64,000 bases of DNA from an uncultured Dermabacteraceae bacterium (GTDB lineage: Bacteria > Actinomycetota > Actinomycetes > Actinomycetales > Dermabacteraceae): positions 1 to 64,000 of the forward strand of contig CAMILZ010000009.1 in the NCBI GenBank assembly GCA_946223075.1, given 5' to 3'. Every line of letters starts with the position of its first letter. Position 1 is the stretch's first letter. The position numbers and the translations under genes were made by a program. Below the pieces are notes generated by a model, which saw only the letters and a list, made by a program, of their open reading frames with translations, was not told the origin of the DNA and ran no database searches. This document shows positions 18,463 through 27,156 of this stretch, in pieces.

Positions 18463-19230
18463 CTACCGGGCATCGTCGAAGAGTGCGTTCGCGCGCCGAA
18501 GAAGTTCCGCGAACTCCCCTCTCACGAGGGTATCGTCTGGCCGGAATTCGGCATCGGTCACCGGTGCGGAAGCGTCGGACACTCCTCCGCCACCGCCGCC
18601 CTCTTCATGCACGAGATCGCGGCCGAGCACCCCAGCCGCGCGGGCCCACTCGATATCCGCCGCGCGCGCGTGCTCTGCAGGCACGTCGCTGAAGTTTGCG
18701 ATCTCAGGGGCGAGTGCGGCACCGCCCGCGGTGACGTGCGCAGCGAGCACCCCGCGAAGCATGCGCGCGAGGAACGAGCATCCTTCCGCGCGCGTCACGG
18801 GCTCGGTTGGCTGAAACGTTGCATCGTATTCCCCGAAGAACAGTGCCTCGCCTCGCATCCACATGATTTCGCGATAGCTGCGGGCGGTCTTCTCGACATC
18901 GCGGTACGGTTCAAGATCGAGGATCTTGCGATCGGGAGAACCCGCGAGCCGGTACAGCATAATCGCGGCGTCCTCGCGCGTGACATCGGCGCCCGGAAGG
19001 AACGTCCCCTCGCGCGCCGTGTCGAAAAGTTCATTGCTCACGAGCCACTGCACGGCGTCCGCGTAGCGTCCCGCGGGGTCAGCCACGATGCCCGCCACGG
19101 GCTTCGTTGCGGTCGCGGGCCGCAATTTGAGCGCGGCGATCCCCGCGATTCCCACGAGCGAGGCGAGGAGCGCGCGCCTCGTCGTGATCAGGCCCGCCGC
19201 TTCCGACCTCACGCCCCTCACGCCATCCAC
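18463..19230 (-). CDS. Secreted protein with S-layer homology (SLH) repeats
   Basis: A 255-residue exported protein. The N-terminus has a twin-arginine-like segment (TTRRALLASLVGIAGIAAL) as signal peptide. Three SLH-like repeats follow, recognisable by the W/F...G...F.P...VTR pattern in GTFLPGADVTREDAAIMLYR, ATFQPTEPVTRAEGCSFLAR and EFRPDDTLVRGEFAELLRR. SLH repeats bind cell-wall polysaccharides; no catalytic domain is seen. The GTG start has an AAGGAG site that lies inside the last codons of the SGNH gene upstream, with a 13-base overlap, so the two are translationally coupled. Function beyond wall binding is unknown. Confidence 0.75.
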   Translation of the reverse strand: MDGVRGVRSEAAGLITTRRALLASLVGIAGIAALKLRPATATKPVAGIVADPAGRYADAVQWLVSNELFDTAREGTFLPGADVTREDAAIMLYRLAGSPDRKILDLEPYRDVEKTARSYREIMWMRGEALFFGEYDATFQPTEPVTRAEGCSFLARMLRGVLAAHVTAGGAALAPEIANFSDVPAEHARAADIEWARAAGVLGRDLVHEEGGGGGGVSDASAPVTDAEFRPDDTLVRGEFAELLRRANALFDDAR

Positions 19231-20117
19231 GAAAGCTCCTTCATTTTCTCGATGAGGGCCCATGAGACGAGAAGATTGCCCCAGCCACTCAAATGGATGC
19301 CGTCGCTGCCCCTGAGGGGCGTCGGCACGATGCCTTGCTCAAGCTCGGCACGAGTTTCGGCGCGGTCGTGGAGATTGAGCGAGGCGATCGGTTCCGCACG
19401 AAGCGCCTCCTCGCTCGTGAGCAGCTCCTGTACATCCACGAAGCGTTTCCCGTACGCGGTGCGTTGAGCGTCATTCACCGCGTGGACGGCCCTGATCTTT
19501 TCAGGCGCGTCCAGATCGTTTTTCGTGACCCATTGGCCGAGCACGATCGCATCCGTTTCCGGGGTGCGTGCGGCGGCAACGAGCCGTTCAACATCGCTCA
19601 GAACTCGCTCTCGCTGCACAATGTTGTTCTTGCCGGTCCAGATCACGTGGCGCCACGTTTCGGTTTTCGCTTTCCACGATGATGTGAATTCGCCCGAGGT
19701 GGCCCCGGCATCGTCGGACTCAAAAAACCACTGATTTTCGGGCGTGCCAGTGAGTGTGCCGCTCGCCCCGCTCGAAAGCCGCCCGTGGCACGTGAATGAC
19801 CACATGCCGGGCACGTCGGTTTCCACGCGAACCTTGACCCGGCCACCCCCGTACCCTGCGGGGATGTGCACGAAGGGGGTAACGAGACCCCGAAGGATCG
19901 TCGTATGCCCCGAGAACTGCGCACCGTACGCGAGGTTCGTGACGGGGATCGGGTTCATAGCATTCGCGAGTTCTTCATGCACGTACACGGGGCGGGGCGT
20001 GTGTTCGGTGCCGAGGCCGCCTTCCATTGAGCTCGAGCCCCATAGCGCGAGGGGCCGCTCGGGCGCGAGCGCCGCAAACGCGCGCGCAAGGGCGTGCGTG
20101 GGCGGGTTTTCGGGCAT
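19218..20117 (-). CDS. SGNH/GDSL-type hydrolase
   Basis: A 299-residue protein with the marks of an SGNH hydrolase: the nucleophile block LWGSSSMEGG near residue 27, a conserved Gly/Asn pair in the WTGKNN segment near 160, and the catalytic Asp/His block SDGIHLSGWGN near 275. A beta-rich insertion (residues 85-150) separates the blocks. There is no signal peptide, so it may act in the cytosol. SGNH enzymes remove or transfer acyl groups on carbohydrates or lipids; the substrate is not known. It overlaps and probably drives translation of the SLH protein. Confidence 0.72.
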   Translation of the reverse strand: MPENPPTHALARAFAALAPERPLALWGSSSMEGGLGTEHTPRPVYVHEELANAMNPIPVTNLAYGAQFSGHTTILRGLVTPFVHIPAGYGGGRVKVRVETDVPGMWSFTCHGRLSSGASGTLTGTPENQWFFESDDAGATSGEFTSSWKAKTETWRHVIWTGKNNIVQRERVLSDVERLVAAARTPETDAIVLGQWVTKNDLDAPEKIRAVHAVNDAQRTAYGKRFVDVQELLTSEEALRAEPIASLNLHDRAETRAELEQGIVPTPLRGSDGIHLSGWGNLLVSWALIEKMKELSWMA

Positions 20118-20184
20118 GGGGAGGAGCCTCCTCGAGCGAGCGGGCGGGCGTGAGAGGTGGGCGGCGGTTCCGACGCCACCTACC

Positions 20185-20943
20185 TTACAGCGAGAGGTAG
20201 TTCTCTAGGCCGACTGTGAGGCCGGGGTGGGAGGCGACCTCGCGTACGCCGTGCAGAACCCCGGGCATAAAGCTCACGCGATCGAAAGAGTCGTGGCGAA
20301 TCGTGAGCTGCTCGCCCGCGTTGCCAAAGAGAATTTCCTCGTGGGCAACGAGTCCGCGGAGGCGCACGGCGTGAACGTGGATACCGTCAACCTCGGCGCC
20401 TCGGGCGCCGTGCGGGTCGCGTTCGGTCGCATCCGGGACGGGCCCAAGGTCTGTGCCTTTCCGCCCCTCGGCAATGGCGCGGGCCGTGTGAAGCGCGGTC
20501 CCCGACGGTGCGTCGAGTTTATCGGGGTGGTGCAGCTCAATAACCTCGGCGCTTTCGTAGAAGCGCGCTGCCGTGCGCGCGAAGCTCATGGCAAGGACCG
20601 CGCCAATCGCAAAGTTCGGGGCGATGAGCACGCCCGTCTCGGGAGCCTTGTCGAGCGCCTCGCGGACCTCGTCGAGCGCCGACTCATCCCAGCCGGTGGC
20701 GCCCACAACGGCGTGGATGCCGTGCTCAGCGAGCCACAGCACGTTCGCCTTCGTCACGCCCGGAAGCGTGAAGTCCACGGCGACGTCGACGAGAGGCGCG
20801 CCGCTCTCGTCCAGCAGCTGCTCGAGGTTGTCCTCAGCGGTGATGCCACGAACGAATTCAAGATCGCTCGCAGCTTCGACCGCGCGCACGACCTCGCTTC
20901 CCATGCGCCCTGCAGAACCGATAACTCCCACGCGAATGCTCAT
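20185..20943 (-). CDS. dapB: 4-hydroxy-tetrahydrodipicolinate reductase
   Basis: DapB reduces the DapA product with NAD(P)H. The nucleotide-binding motif VGVIGSAGRMGSEV is at the N-terminus. The active-site block EVIELHHPDKLDAPSGTA near residue 140 has the conserved HH and K residues. The ATG has a GGAGG site and gives 252 residues. It lies 38 bases after the M16 peptidase gene. Confidence 0.96.
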   Translation of the reverse strand: MSIRVGVIGSAGRMGSEVVRAVEAASDLEFVRGITAEDNLEQLLDESGAPLVDVAVDFTLPGVTKANVLWLAEHGIHAVVGATGWDESALDEVREALDKAPETGVLIAPNFAIGAVLAMSFARTAARFYESAEVIELHHPDKLDAPSGTALHTARAIAEGRKGTDLGPVPDATERDPHGARGAEVDGIHVHAVRLRGLVAHEEILFGNAGEQLTIRHDSFDRVSFMPGVLHGVREVASHPGLTVGLENYLSL

Positions 20944-20981
20944 GGCTGCCTCCTCGATAGCGAATGGTGGACACAAGTATG

Positions 20982-22340
20982 TCAGGCGGCGCTTTCGCGG
21001 CCCACGTCGACGCGCACGGCAAGCGCCGATGCCACCGTGGAGGCGATCTCGCGCACGCTTTCCCGGGTGACGGCGCGGAAGGCTTCGAGCGCTTCATCAA
21101 CCGTGCGGTACGAGCCAAGAACGAGCTCCGCCGTGGCGAGGCGCGCCATGCGCGACTGCGTATCCTCGAGCGAAAGCGCCATCGATCCCGAAATGTGCCC
21201 AAGCGTGCGAGCGAGTTCGTCACTTTCAATGCCGCCTGTTCCGAGTCGCTCCGCCTCCTCGAGCAAAAGCTTCGCGACCTGCTCGGCGTTCATGGGTCGG
21301 CAGGCAGCGTAGAGGCCGGCGAGGCCCGCGTCGCGATACGCCGCGGTAAAGCCGTAAACCGAGTAGGCCAGGCCCCGCTTCTCGCGCACCTCCTGGAAAA
21401 GCCGAGAGCTCATACCGCCGCCAAGGATCGCCATAGCAACACTCAACGAATGCCGCCTCTCGTCCCACGCCGGGATCGCCGGCCCACCGAGGAACAGGTG
21501 CGTCTGCTCCGTCTCACGCACGAGACGTTTCGTCACCGCACCGTTTGCGAGGGCGTCGATGCCACGATTGTCGCCGGTCGCGTTCGGGTAGGTGAAGCCC
21601 TGCTGGGCTCGGCGCTGACGCGGGGCTACCCCTTCGCCAAGATCCCACCCACCGCGCGCGAGATTTTCAAGAAGCATGGCGGCGACCTCATCGTGGTCGA
21701 CATCGCCCACGGCAGTCACGACGAGATTCGCGCTCACGTAGTGTGCACGGTAGTGCTCGCGCACGGCCTCAACACTGACATCGTTGATCGTCGCGGGGGT
21801 TCCACCCACGGGGCGGCCGAGCGCCGTGTCCTCGCCGAGCACGGACGCGATGAGCGCCTCGTGGCCCACATCGGTCGGGTCGTCCTCAGCCATCGCGAGT
21901 TCCTCGAGGATGACCTCGCGCTCCGTCGTAAACGCGTCGCCCGCAATCGACGCACTCGTCACCATGTCCGCAAGGGTCGAAAGCGCCATGGGCAAATCGA
22001 CCGAGCGCACCCGCGCGTAGTAGCACGTGTGCTCCTTCGCAGTCACGGCGTTCGATTCGCCGCCCACCTCGTCGAACGCGCGCGCAATATCGAGCGCACT
22101 CCTCGTAGGCGTCCCCTTGAAAAGAAGGTGCTCGAGGAAGTGGGTGGAGCCGGCATGCTCGGGCTTTTCATCGCGGGAACCCACGGGCAGCCAAAATCCG
22201 ACGCTTGCCGAGCGCACACCCGGATCGCGTTCCGTCAGCAGCCGCACGCCGCCGGGAAGCACGGAGCGGCGCGTGAAGGAGCCCTCCTGTTCGTGGAGGA
22301 CCTGGTCGAGGCCTGCCGCAAGGTCAAGCGAAACTGGCAT
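20982..22340 (-). CDS. M16 family zinc metallopeptidase
   Basis: A 452-residue peptidase of the pitrilysin/mitochondrial-processing type. The inverted zinc motif HFLEH is near residue 67, and the third zinc ligand Glu lies in the REVILEELAMAEDDP block about 75 residues later. The C-terminal half is the usual inactive M16 copy. It is placed between pnp and dapB as in other actinobacteria. The ATG has an AAGGAAC site 10 bases away. The biological substrate is unknown in this group. Confidence 0.93.
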   Translation of the reverse strand: MPVSLDLAAGLDQVLHEQEGSFTRRSVLPGGVRLLTERDPGVRSASVGFWLPVGSRDEKPEHAGSTHFLEHLLFKGTPTRSALDIARAFDEVGGESNAVTAKEHTCYYARVRSVDLPMALSTLADMVTSASIAGDAFTTEREVILEELAMAEDDPTDVGHEALIASVLGEDTALGRPVGGTPATINDVSVEAVREHYRAHYVSANLVVTAVGDVDHDEVAAMLLENLARGGWDLGEGVAPRQRRAQQGFTYPNATGDNRGIDALANGAVTKRLVRETEQTHLFLGGPAIPAWDERRHSLSVAMAILGGGMSSRLFQEVREKRGLAYSVYGFTAAYRDAGLAGLYAACRPMNAEQVAKLLLEEAERLGTGGIESDELARTLGHISGSMALSLEDTQSRMARLATAELVLGSYRTVDEALEAFRAVTRESVREIASTVASALAVRVDVGRESAA

Positions 22341-22435
22341 GTGAAAAGCGTTCCTTCTTCTAGTGGCGTGCATTACTCTAAAGGCGCGATTATTCCGCTA
22401 TCGCACCGTCTTTGTCCGTCTCCCCAAGGAGCAGC

Positions 22436-23089
22436 ATGTCGAATCCCACCCCAAGTTTCCAGCCCCCGCAGCAGCCGGGCCAACCTCAGCAGCCGCAGCA
22501 CGGTCAGGGTCAGCAGGGCTTTGGTCAACAGGGCTTTGGTCAACAGGGCTTTGGTCAACAGGGCTTTGGTCAGCAGGCCGGTGCCGGCGCCGGAACCGTT
22601 GAGATCCCCGGCAAGGGCTCTCGCACGCTTGCGAGCATCGGCCAGCGCGCCCTCGCCCGCATTATCGACGCCGTGATCGCCGGCATCGCCGGCGGCATCA
22701 TCGGTGCCGTCCTCGGCGGTATCATTTTCGCCGCGGCAGCCTCGGGGAGCGAAACCGGGGCTGCCCTGAGCATTGGCATGGCGTTCGTGGTGATCCTTCT
22801 GGTCGTGGTCATTGGCCTCGCCTACGAAGCACTCATGCTCACCTTCTACGGCGCGACCCTCGGCAAGATGGCCATGAAGATCAAGGTCGTGAGCGTCGAG
22901 ACGGGCGAAAACCCGAACCTTCTGAATGCCGTTCTTCGCTACGGCCTTCCCGGGGTGATGGGCCTCATCCCGATCGTGGGCGGTCTCGCCTCGCTCGCGT
23001 GCTGGCTGTCGCCTCTATTCGATAGCTCCGGCCGGCAGCAGGGCTGGCACGACAAGGTCGCGAAGACCGTGGTCGTCGCGACCAGCTAA
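22436..23089 (+). CDS. RDD family membrane protein
   Basis: A 217-residue membrane protein. The first 60 residues are rich in Gln, Pro and Gly and contain four exact QQGFG repeats. The RDD domain follows, with three or four membrane segments (GIAGGIIGAVLGGIIFAAAA, GMAFVVILLVVVIGLAYEAL and others) and the conserved R...D of RALARIIDAVIAG. The GKMAMKIKVVSVETG segment is typical. RDD proteins are of largely unknown function; some are linked to ion transport. The ATG has an AAGGAG site. It is divergent from the M16 gene and convergent with pnp. Confidence 0.85.
   Translation: MSNPTPSFQPPQQPGQPQQPQHGQGQQGFGQQGFGQQGFGQQGFGQQAGAGAGTVEIPGKGSRTLASIGQRALARIIDAVIAGIAGGIIGAVLGGIIFAAAASGSETGAALSIGMAFVVILLVVVIGLAYEALMLTFYGATLGKMAMKIKVVSVETGENPNLLNAVLRYGLPGVMGLIPIVGGLASLACWLSPLFDSSGRQQGWHDKVAKTVVVATS
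22511..22570 (+). repeat. Four tandem 15-base repeats coding QQGFG
   Basis: The unit CAACAGGGCTTTGGT occurs four times in a row, the first copy with CAG for CAA, inside the N-terminus of the RDD protein. A fifth partial copy (CAGCAGG) follows. Copy number could change by slippage without loss of frame. Confidence 0.9.
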
Positions 23090-23106
23090 AGAACGAACGC
23101 TTTCAC

Positions 23107-23142
23107 AGAGTGGGCGGCCAGGGTTACCTGGCCGCCCACTCT
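23107..23142. terminator. Bidirectional terminator between RDD gene and pnp
   Basis: AGAGTGGGCGGCCAGG and its exact reverse complement form a 16-base stem with a GTTA loop. The hairpin lies between the stops of two convergent genes and can act on both strands. Only a short TTCG/T tail is present on either side. Confidence 0.8.
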
Positions 23143-23166
23143 TTCGTTGCACGTACGCGCTAAGGC

Positions 23167-25404
23167 TTACTTGTCCTCGCCCTTGGCGTCGCTCTTCTCC
23201 TCGACGTCGTCTTCGTCAACCGTCACGGCAAGCGCAATCTTGCCGCGCGAGTCGATCTCGCGGATCTCAACTTCGATCTTCTGGCCCACGCTCACGACGT
23301 CCTCGACGCTCTCCACGCGCTTGCCGCCGTTGAGCTTACGAAGCTGCGTGACGTGGAGGAGCCCGTCCTTACCCGGGGTGAGCGAGACGAACGCACCGAA
23401 GTCCACGACGCGCACGACCGTGCCGAGGTAGCGCTCGCCGACCTCGGGAACGAGCGGGTTCGCGATCGCGTTGACCGCGGCGCGAGCGGCCTCGGCCGAG
23501 GGGCCGTCGGTCGCACCGATGTACACGGTGCCGTCGTCCTCGATCGTGATGTCCGCGCCCGTGTCGTCCTGGATCTGGTTGATCATCTGCCCCTTCGGGC
23601 CGATCACGGCGCCGATCTTGTCGACCGGGATGGTGACGGCAAGGACGCGCGGGGCGTTCGGGCTCATCTCATCGGGCTGGTCGATGGCCTGGTCGAGAAC
23701 CGACAGGATGTGGAGGCGAGCCTCACGAGCCTGCGAGAGTGCACCCGCGAGGACCGAGGCGGGGATGCCGTCGAGCTTCGTATCAAGCTGAATCGCCGTC
23801 ACGAACTCGGACGTGCCCGCGACCTTGAAGTCCATGTCGCCGAAGGCGTCCTCGGCTCCGAGAATGTCGGTCAGCGCCGCGTACTTCGTTTCGCCGTTTA
23901 CGGTGTCGGAAACGAGACCCATCGCGATGCCCGCAACGGGGGCCTTGAGGGGAACGCCCGCGTTGAGGAGCGACAGGGTCGAAGCGCACACGGAGCCCAT
24001 CGAGGTCGAACCGTTCGAGCCGAGCGCTTCCGAGACCTGGCGGATCGCGTAGGGGAACTCCTCGCGGCCCGGAAGCACCGGAACGAGGGCGCGCTCGGCG
24101 AGCATACCGTGGCCGATCTCGCGACGCTTCGGCGAGCCCACGCGGCCCGTTTCACCGGTCGAGTAGGGCGGGAAGTTGTAGTGATGGATGTAGCGCTTGT
24201 GGTCGATCGGCGAAAGACCGTCGATCTGCTGCTCCATCTTGAGCATGTTGAGGGTCGTCACGCCAAGAATCTGAGTTTCGCCACGCTCGAAGATCGCCGA
24301 GCCGTGCACGCGCGGGAGCACCTCGACCTCGGCCGAGAGCTGGCGAATGTCGCGAAGGCCGCGGCCATCGATGCGCACGCCCTCCGTGAGGATCTTTTCG
24401 CGCACAACCTTCTTCGTGAGCGCGCGGAACGCTCCCGAGATTTCCTTCTCGCGGTCCTCGAGCTTCTCCGCGAGCTCTTCCTTGATCTGCGCGAGGAGCT
24501 CCTCGGTGGATTCCTCACGCTCCTGCTTACCCGCGATACTCATGACACCGCGCAGGCGCTCGGTCGCCACCTCGGCGACGAGCTCGTACGCGTCGTCCTG
24601 GTAGTCGAGGAAGAGCGGGAACTCGCGCACGGGCTTCGCGGCCTTCGCCGCGAGCTCCTTCTGCGCCTCGCACAGGGTGCGGATGAAGACCTTGGCGGCC
24701 TCGAGGCCCTGGGCCACGACCTCCTCGGTCGGTGCAACAGCACCCTGCTCCTTGATGAGCGACCAGGCGTTATCGGTCGCCTCGGCCTCGACCATCATGA
24801 TCGCGACGTCGTCTTCAACAATGCGACCTGCGACGACCATCGAGAAGACGGCTTCGTCGAGCTGGCTGTAGGTCGGGAACGCGATCCACTGGCCGCCTTC
24901 GGCGTTAGGCATGAGCGCGATGCGCACGCCACCGATGGGGCCCGAGAACGGAAGTCCCGAAATCTGGGTCGACGCCGATGCGCCGTTGATGCCCACGACG
25001 TCGTACGCGTCGTCGGGGTTCACTGCCATGACTGTGAGGACGACCTGGACCTCGTTGCGCAGGCCCTTCACGAAGGCGGGGCGCAGCGGGCGGTCGGTGA
25101 GGCGCGCAGCGAGGATCGCGTCGGTGCCCGGGCGGCCCTCGCGGCGGAAGAACGAGCCGGGGATGCGCCCCGCGGCGTACATGCGCTCTTCGACGTCAAC
25201 GGTCAGCGGGAAGAAGTCGAACTGCTCCTTCGGCTGGTTCGAGACGGCGGTCGCGCTGAACACCATCGTGTCGTCGTCGAGGTAGACGGCGACGGCGCCA
25301 GCGGCCTGCTTTGCGAGGCGGCCGGTCTCGAAGCGCACCTCGCGCTTGCCGTAGGAGCCGTTATCGATCGTGGCGATCGTTGAATGAATGTTGTGGCCTT
25401 CCAT
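23167..25404 (-). CDS. pnp: Polyribonucleotide nucleotidyltransferase (PNPase)
   Basis: PNPase degrades RNA 3' to 5' with phosphate and also makes tails. The 745-residue protein has two RNase PH domains, a KH domain (GAVIGPKGQMINQIQ near residue 600) and an S1 domain (GERYLGTVVRVVDFGAFV near 665). The ATG at 25404 has an AGAGAG site and starts MEGHNIHSTIATIDNG; an upstream extension of 18 codons lacks a site. The C-terminus is acidic. It follows rpsO, as usual. Confidence 0.98.
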   Translation of the reverse strand: MEGHNIHSTIATIDNGSYGKREVRFETGRLAKQAAGAVAVYLDDDTMVFSATAVSNQPKEQFDFFPLTVDVEERMYAAGRIPGSFFRREGRPGTDAILAARLTDRPLRPAFVKGLRNEVQVVLTVMAVNPDDAYDVVGINGASASTQISGLPFSGPIGGVRIALMPNAEGGQWIAFPTYSQLDEAVFSMVVAGRIVEDDVAIMMVEAEATDNAWSLIKEQGAVAPTEEVVAQGLEAAKVFIRTLCEAQKELAAKAAKPVREFPLFLDYQDDAYELVAEVATERLRGVMSIAGKQEREESTEELLAQIKEELAEKLEDREKEISGAFRALTKKVVREKILTEGVRIDGRGLRDIRQLSAEVEVLPRVHGSAIFERGETQILGVTTLNMLKMEQQIDGLSPIDHKRYIHHYNFPPYSTGETGRVGSPKRREIGHGMLAERALVPVLPGREEFPYAIRQVSEALGSNGSTSMGSVCASTLSLLNAGVPLKAPVAGIAMGLVSDTVNGETKYAALTDILGAEDAFGDMDFKVAGTSEFVTAIQLDTKLDGIPASVLAGALSQAREARLHILSVLDQAIDQPDEMSPNAPRVLAVTIPVDKIGAVIGPKGQMINQIQDDTGADITIEDDGTVYIGATDGPSAEAARAAVNAIANPLVPEVGERYLGTVVRVVDFGAFVSLTPGKDGLLHVTQLRKLNGGKRVESVEDVVSVGQKIEVEIREIDSRGKIALAVTVDEDDVEEKSDAKGEDK

Positions 25405-25553
25405 GGTCACTCTCTTTCTGTGTTGCACAAGAGTTTTCACTGCCGTGGGGCCGGCCATCGCCAGTCGCGCACCCCGCTCGCGCGGGAGACGTCACTGCCG
25501 AGGACCGATCCCCTCTCATCATTGTCGCAAGGAAAACTCGATGGATGGTAAAA

Positions 25554-25580
25554 CGCCGCCCACCCGGCGGGTGAGCGGCG
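25554..25580 (-). terminator. Rho-independent terminator after rpsO
   Basis: On the minus strand CGCCGCTCACCC pairs with GGGTGGGCGGCG (one bulge/mismatch) and is followed by TTTTACC. It sits right after the rpsO stop and before pnp, so pnp transcription depends on read-through or a promoter in the 150 bases that follow. Confidence 0.7.
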
Positions 25581-25589
25581 GCATGTAGG

Positions 25590-25859
25590 TCAGCGGCGGA
25601 GGCCGAGACGCTGGATCAGCGAACGGTAACGCTCAATGTCGACCGACTGCAGGTACTGCAGAAGGCGCTTGCGGCGACCAACGAGGAGGAGCAGACCACG
25701 ACGGGTGTGGTGATCGTGCTTGTGATCCTTGAGGTGCTCGGTGAGGTAGTTGATGCGATGCGACAGAAGCGCAATCTGCACCTCGGGCGAGCCGGTGTCG
25801 CCCTCGCTCAGACCGTATTCCTTAATGATCTCCTGCTTGACGGAGGAATCGTAAGCCAC
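25590..25859 (-). CDS. rpsO: 30S ribosomal protein S15
   Basis: S15 binds 16S rRNA early in assembly of the platform. The 89-residue protein has the family signature around EGDTGSPEVQIALLSHRINYLTEHL and the RRGLLLLVGRRKRLLQYL segment. The GTG at 25859 with a GGAGAG site gives the standard length; longer starts add unrelated residues. Confidence 0.98.
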   Translation of the reverse strand: MAYDSSVKQEIIKEYGLSEGDTGSPEVQIALLSHRINYLTEHLKDHKHDHHTRRGLLLLVGRRKRLLQYLQSVDIERYRSLIQRLGLRR

Positions 25860-25962
25860 TGGCTCTCCAATCACCTTGTTGCACGGCGCACCGGGGCCTG
25901 TTCTCCCGAGCACTTAGAATCCGTGGCCGATTTAGCACGGCCTTCCAAGGCTAGCAGCAGCG

Positions 25963-27000
25963 TTAGACGCGCGGGTCGCCGTGCGCGGCAAGAGTGCTGC
26001 GAGTCACGGCAACGTCGCGGTGCATCTGGTCGACAAGGGCGTCGATGCCGTCGAAGGCAAGCGTCGGCCGCAGCCGCTCCACGAACTCCACTTGCGCCTG
26101 CCGGTCGTATAGCTCGTACTCGTGCGAGCCGTGCACGTAGGTCTCGACGATCCGGTGTGCAGGGCCTTCGTCAAACGTGGGATTCGTGCCCACAGAGATC
26201 GTGGCGGGAACCCGTTCAAGGAAGCGATCGCCGTCGAGGATCGAGAAGTAGCCCGCGTATACGCCGTCGATGGGCACGGCGCCGCACGGGTGTGCACTGA
26301 AGTTCGCGGTGGGGAAGCCGAGCTCGCGCCCCCTCTTGAAGCCATGGCGCACGGTGTCGCGCACCGTGTGCCACCGGCCGAGCATGCGCGCCGCCTCGGG
26401 AGTGTTGCCAGCAAGGAGGCACTCGCGGATGAGAGACGACGAGATGCGCTCCCCCGTCTCCGCGTCTCCCCCGAGATCCGCGCCAAGTTCCTCGACACTG
26501 ACAACCTCGAAGCCGTATTTCTCGCCGAGATCGACCATCGTTTGAAAATCGCCCTCGTTGCGCCGCCCAAAGCGCGAGTCCTTACCCAACACGACTGCGC
26601 GTGCACCAAGGAGCTCCACGAGATACTCGCGCACGAAGTCCTCGGCGGTGAGCTGCGCGAACTCAAGAGTGAAGTTCACGTCGAGCAGGTCGGCAACGCC
26701 CGCCGCGCATACGAGCGAGTTGCGATCCTCATAACCCGTGATGAGCATCGGCTCTTCGCTGCCGGTCATGACATGGCGGGGATGCGGATGAAACGTGAGT
26801 GCCCGCGGCACGAGATCATGGGCGCTCGCGTAGGAGACGAGCGAGTCAATCACGCGGCGGTGGCCGCCGTGCACACCATCGAAGTTGCCGATTGTCACGA
26901 CGCCAGGCGCGAGCTGGCTCGGCACCTCGTTAGGGTCATGCCACACGCGCGAGGGGGTCACTTCGTTCACGGCACGCTTTCGTGGGAGGGATTCGAACAC
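25963..27000 (-). CDS. ribF: Bifunctional riboflavin kinase/FMN adenylyltransferase
   Basis: RibF turns riboflavin into FMN and FAD. The adenylyltransferase part has VVTIGNFDGVHGGHR near residue 35 and the HPHP segment. The kinase part has GRELGFPTANF and the NPTFDEGPAHRIVETYV block near residue 290. The start is uncertain: GTG at 27000 has an AAGGTGG site three bases away, and GTG at 26970 is an alternative without a good site. No FMN riboswitch is visible. It is divergent from the L,D-transpeptidase gene. Confidence 0.94.
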   Translation of the reverse strand: MFESLPRKRAVNEVTPSRVWHDPNEVPSQLAPGVVTIGNFDGVHGGHRRVIDSLVSYASAHDLVPRALTFHPHPRHVMTGSEEPMLITGYEDRNSLVCAAGVADLLDVNFTLEFAQLTAEDFVREYLVELLGARAVVLGKDSRFGRRNEGDFQTMVDLGEKYGFEVVSVEELGADLGGDAETGERISSSLIRECLLAGNTPEAARMLGRWHTVRDTVRHGFKRGRELGFPTANFSAHPCGAVPIDGVYAGYFSILDGDRFLERVPATISVGTNPTFDEGPAHRIVETYVHGSHEYELYDRQAQVEFVERLRPTLAFDGIDALVDQMHRDVAVTRSTLAAHGDPRV

Positions 27001-27088
27001 ATGCCACCTTAACCGATGGCCACCCGGGTACTCGGGGAGACCTCCGGGCAACGTCATCCACGACACACGCCCCACTGACCGTGACATC

Positions 27089-27145
27089 TTAAACTTTCCG
27101 CGCACGTTCGCTAAAGTGACGGTAAACCCCCACTTCAAAGTTTAA
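27089..27145. promoter_or_regulatory. Promoter region of the L,D-transpeptidase gene with an inverted repeat
   Basis: TTAAACTTT (27089-27097) and AAAGTTTAA (27137-27145) are exact inverted copies separated by 39 bases. Between them lies a possible -10 element TAAAGT. The right arm ends next to the AAGGATC ribosome binding site of the gene at 27157. The repeat could be an operator or a leader hairpin; both are inference. Confidence 0.4.
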
Positions 27146-27156
27146 GGATCAAGCGC

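Noticed and set aside
25860..27156. FMN riboswitch upstream of ribF or elsewhere near it
   Set aside because: The gap upstream of ribF is about 150 bases and shows none of the conserved FMN-element sequence blocks.
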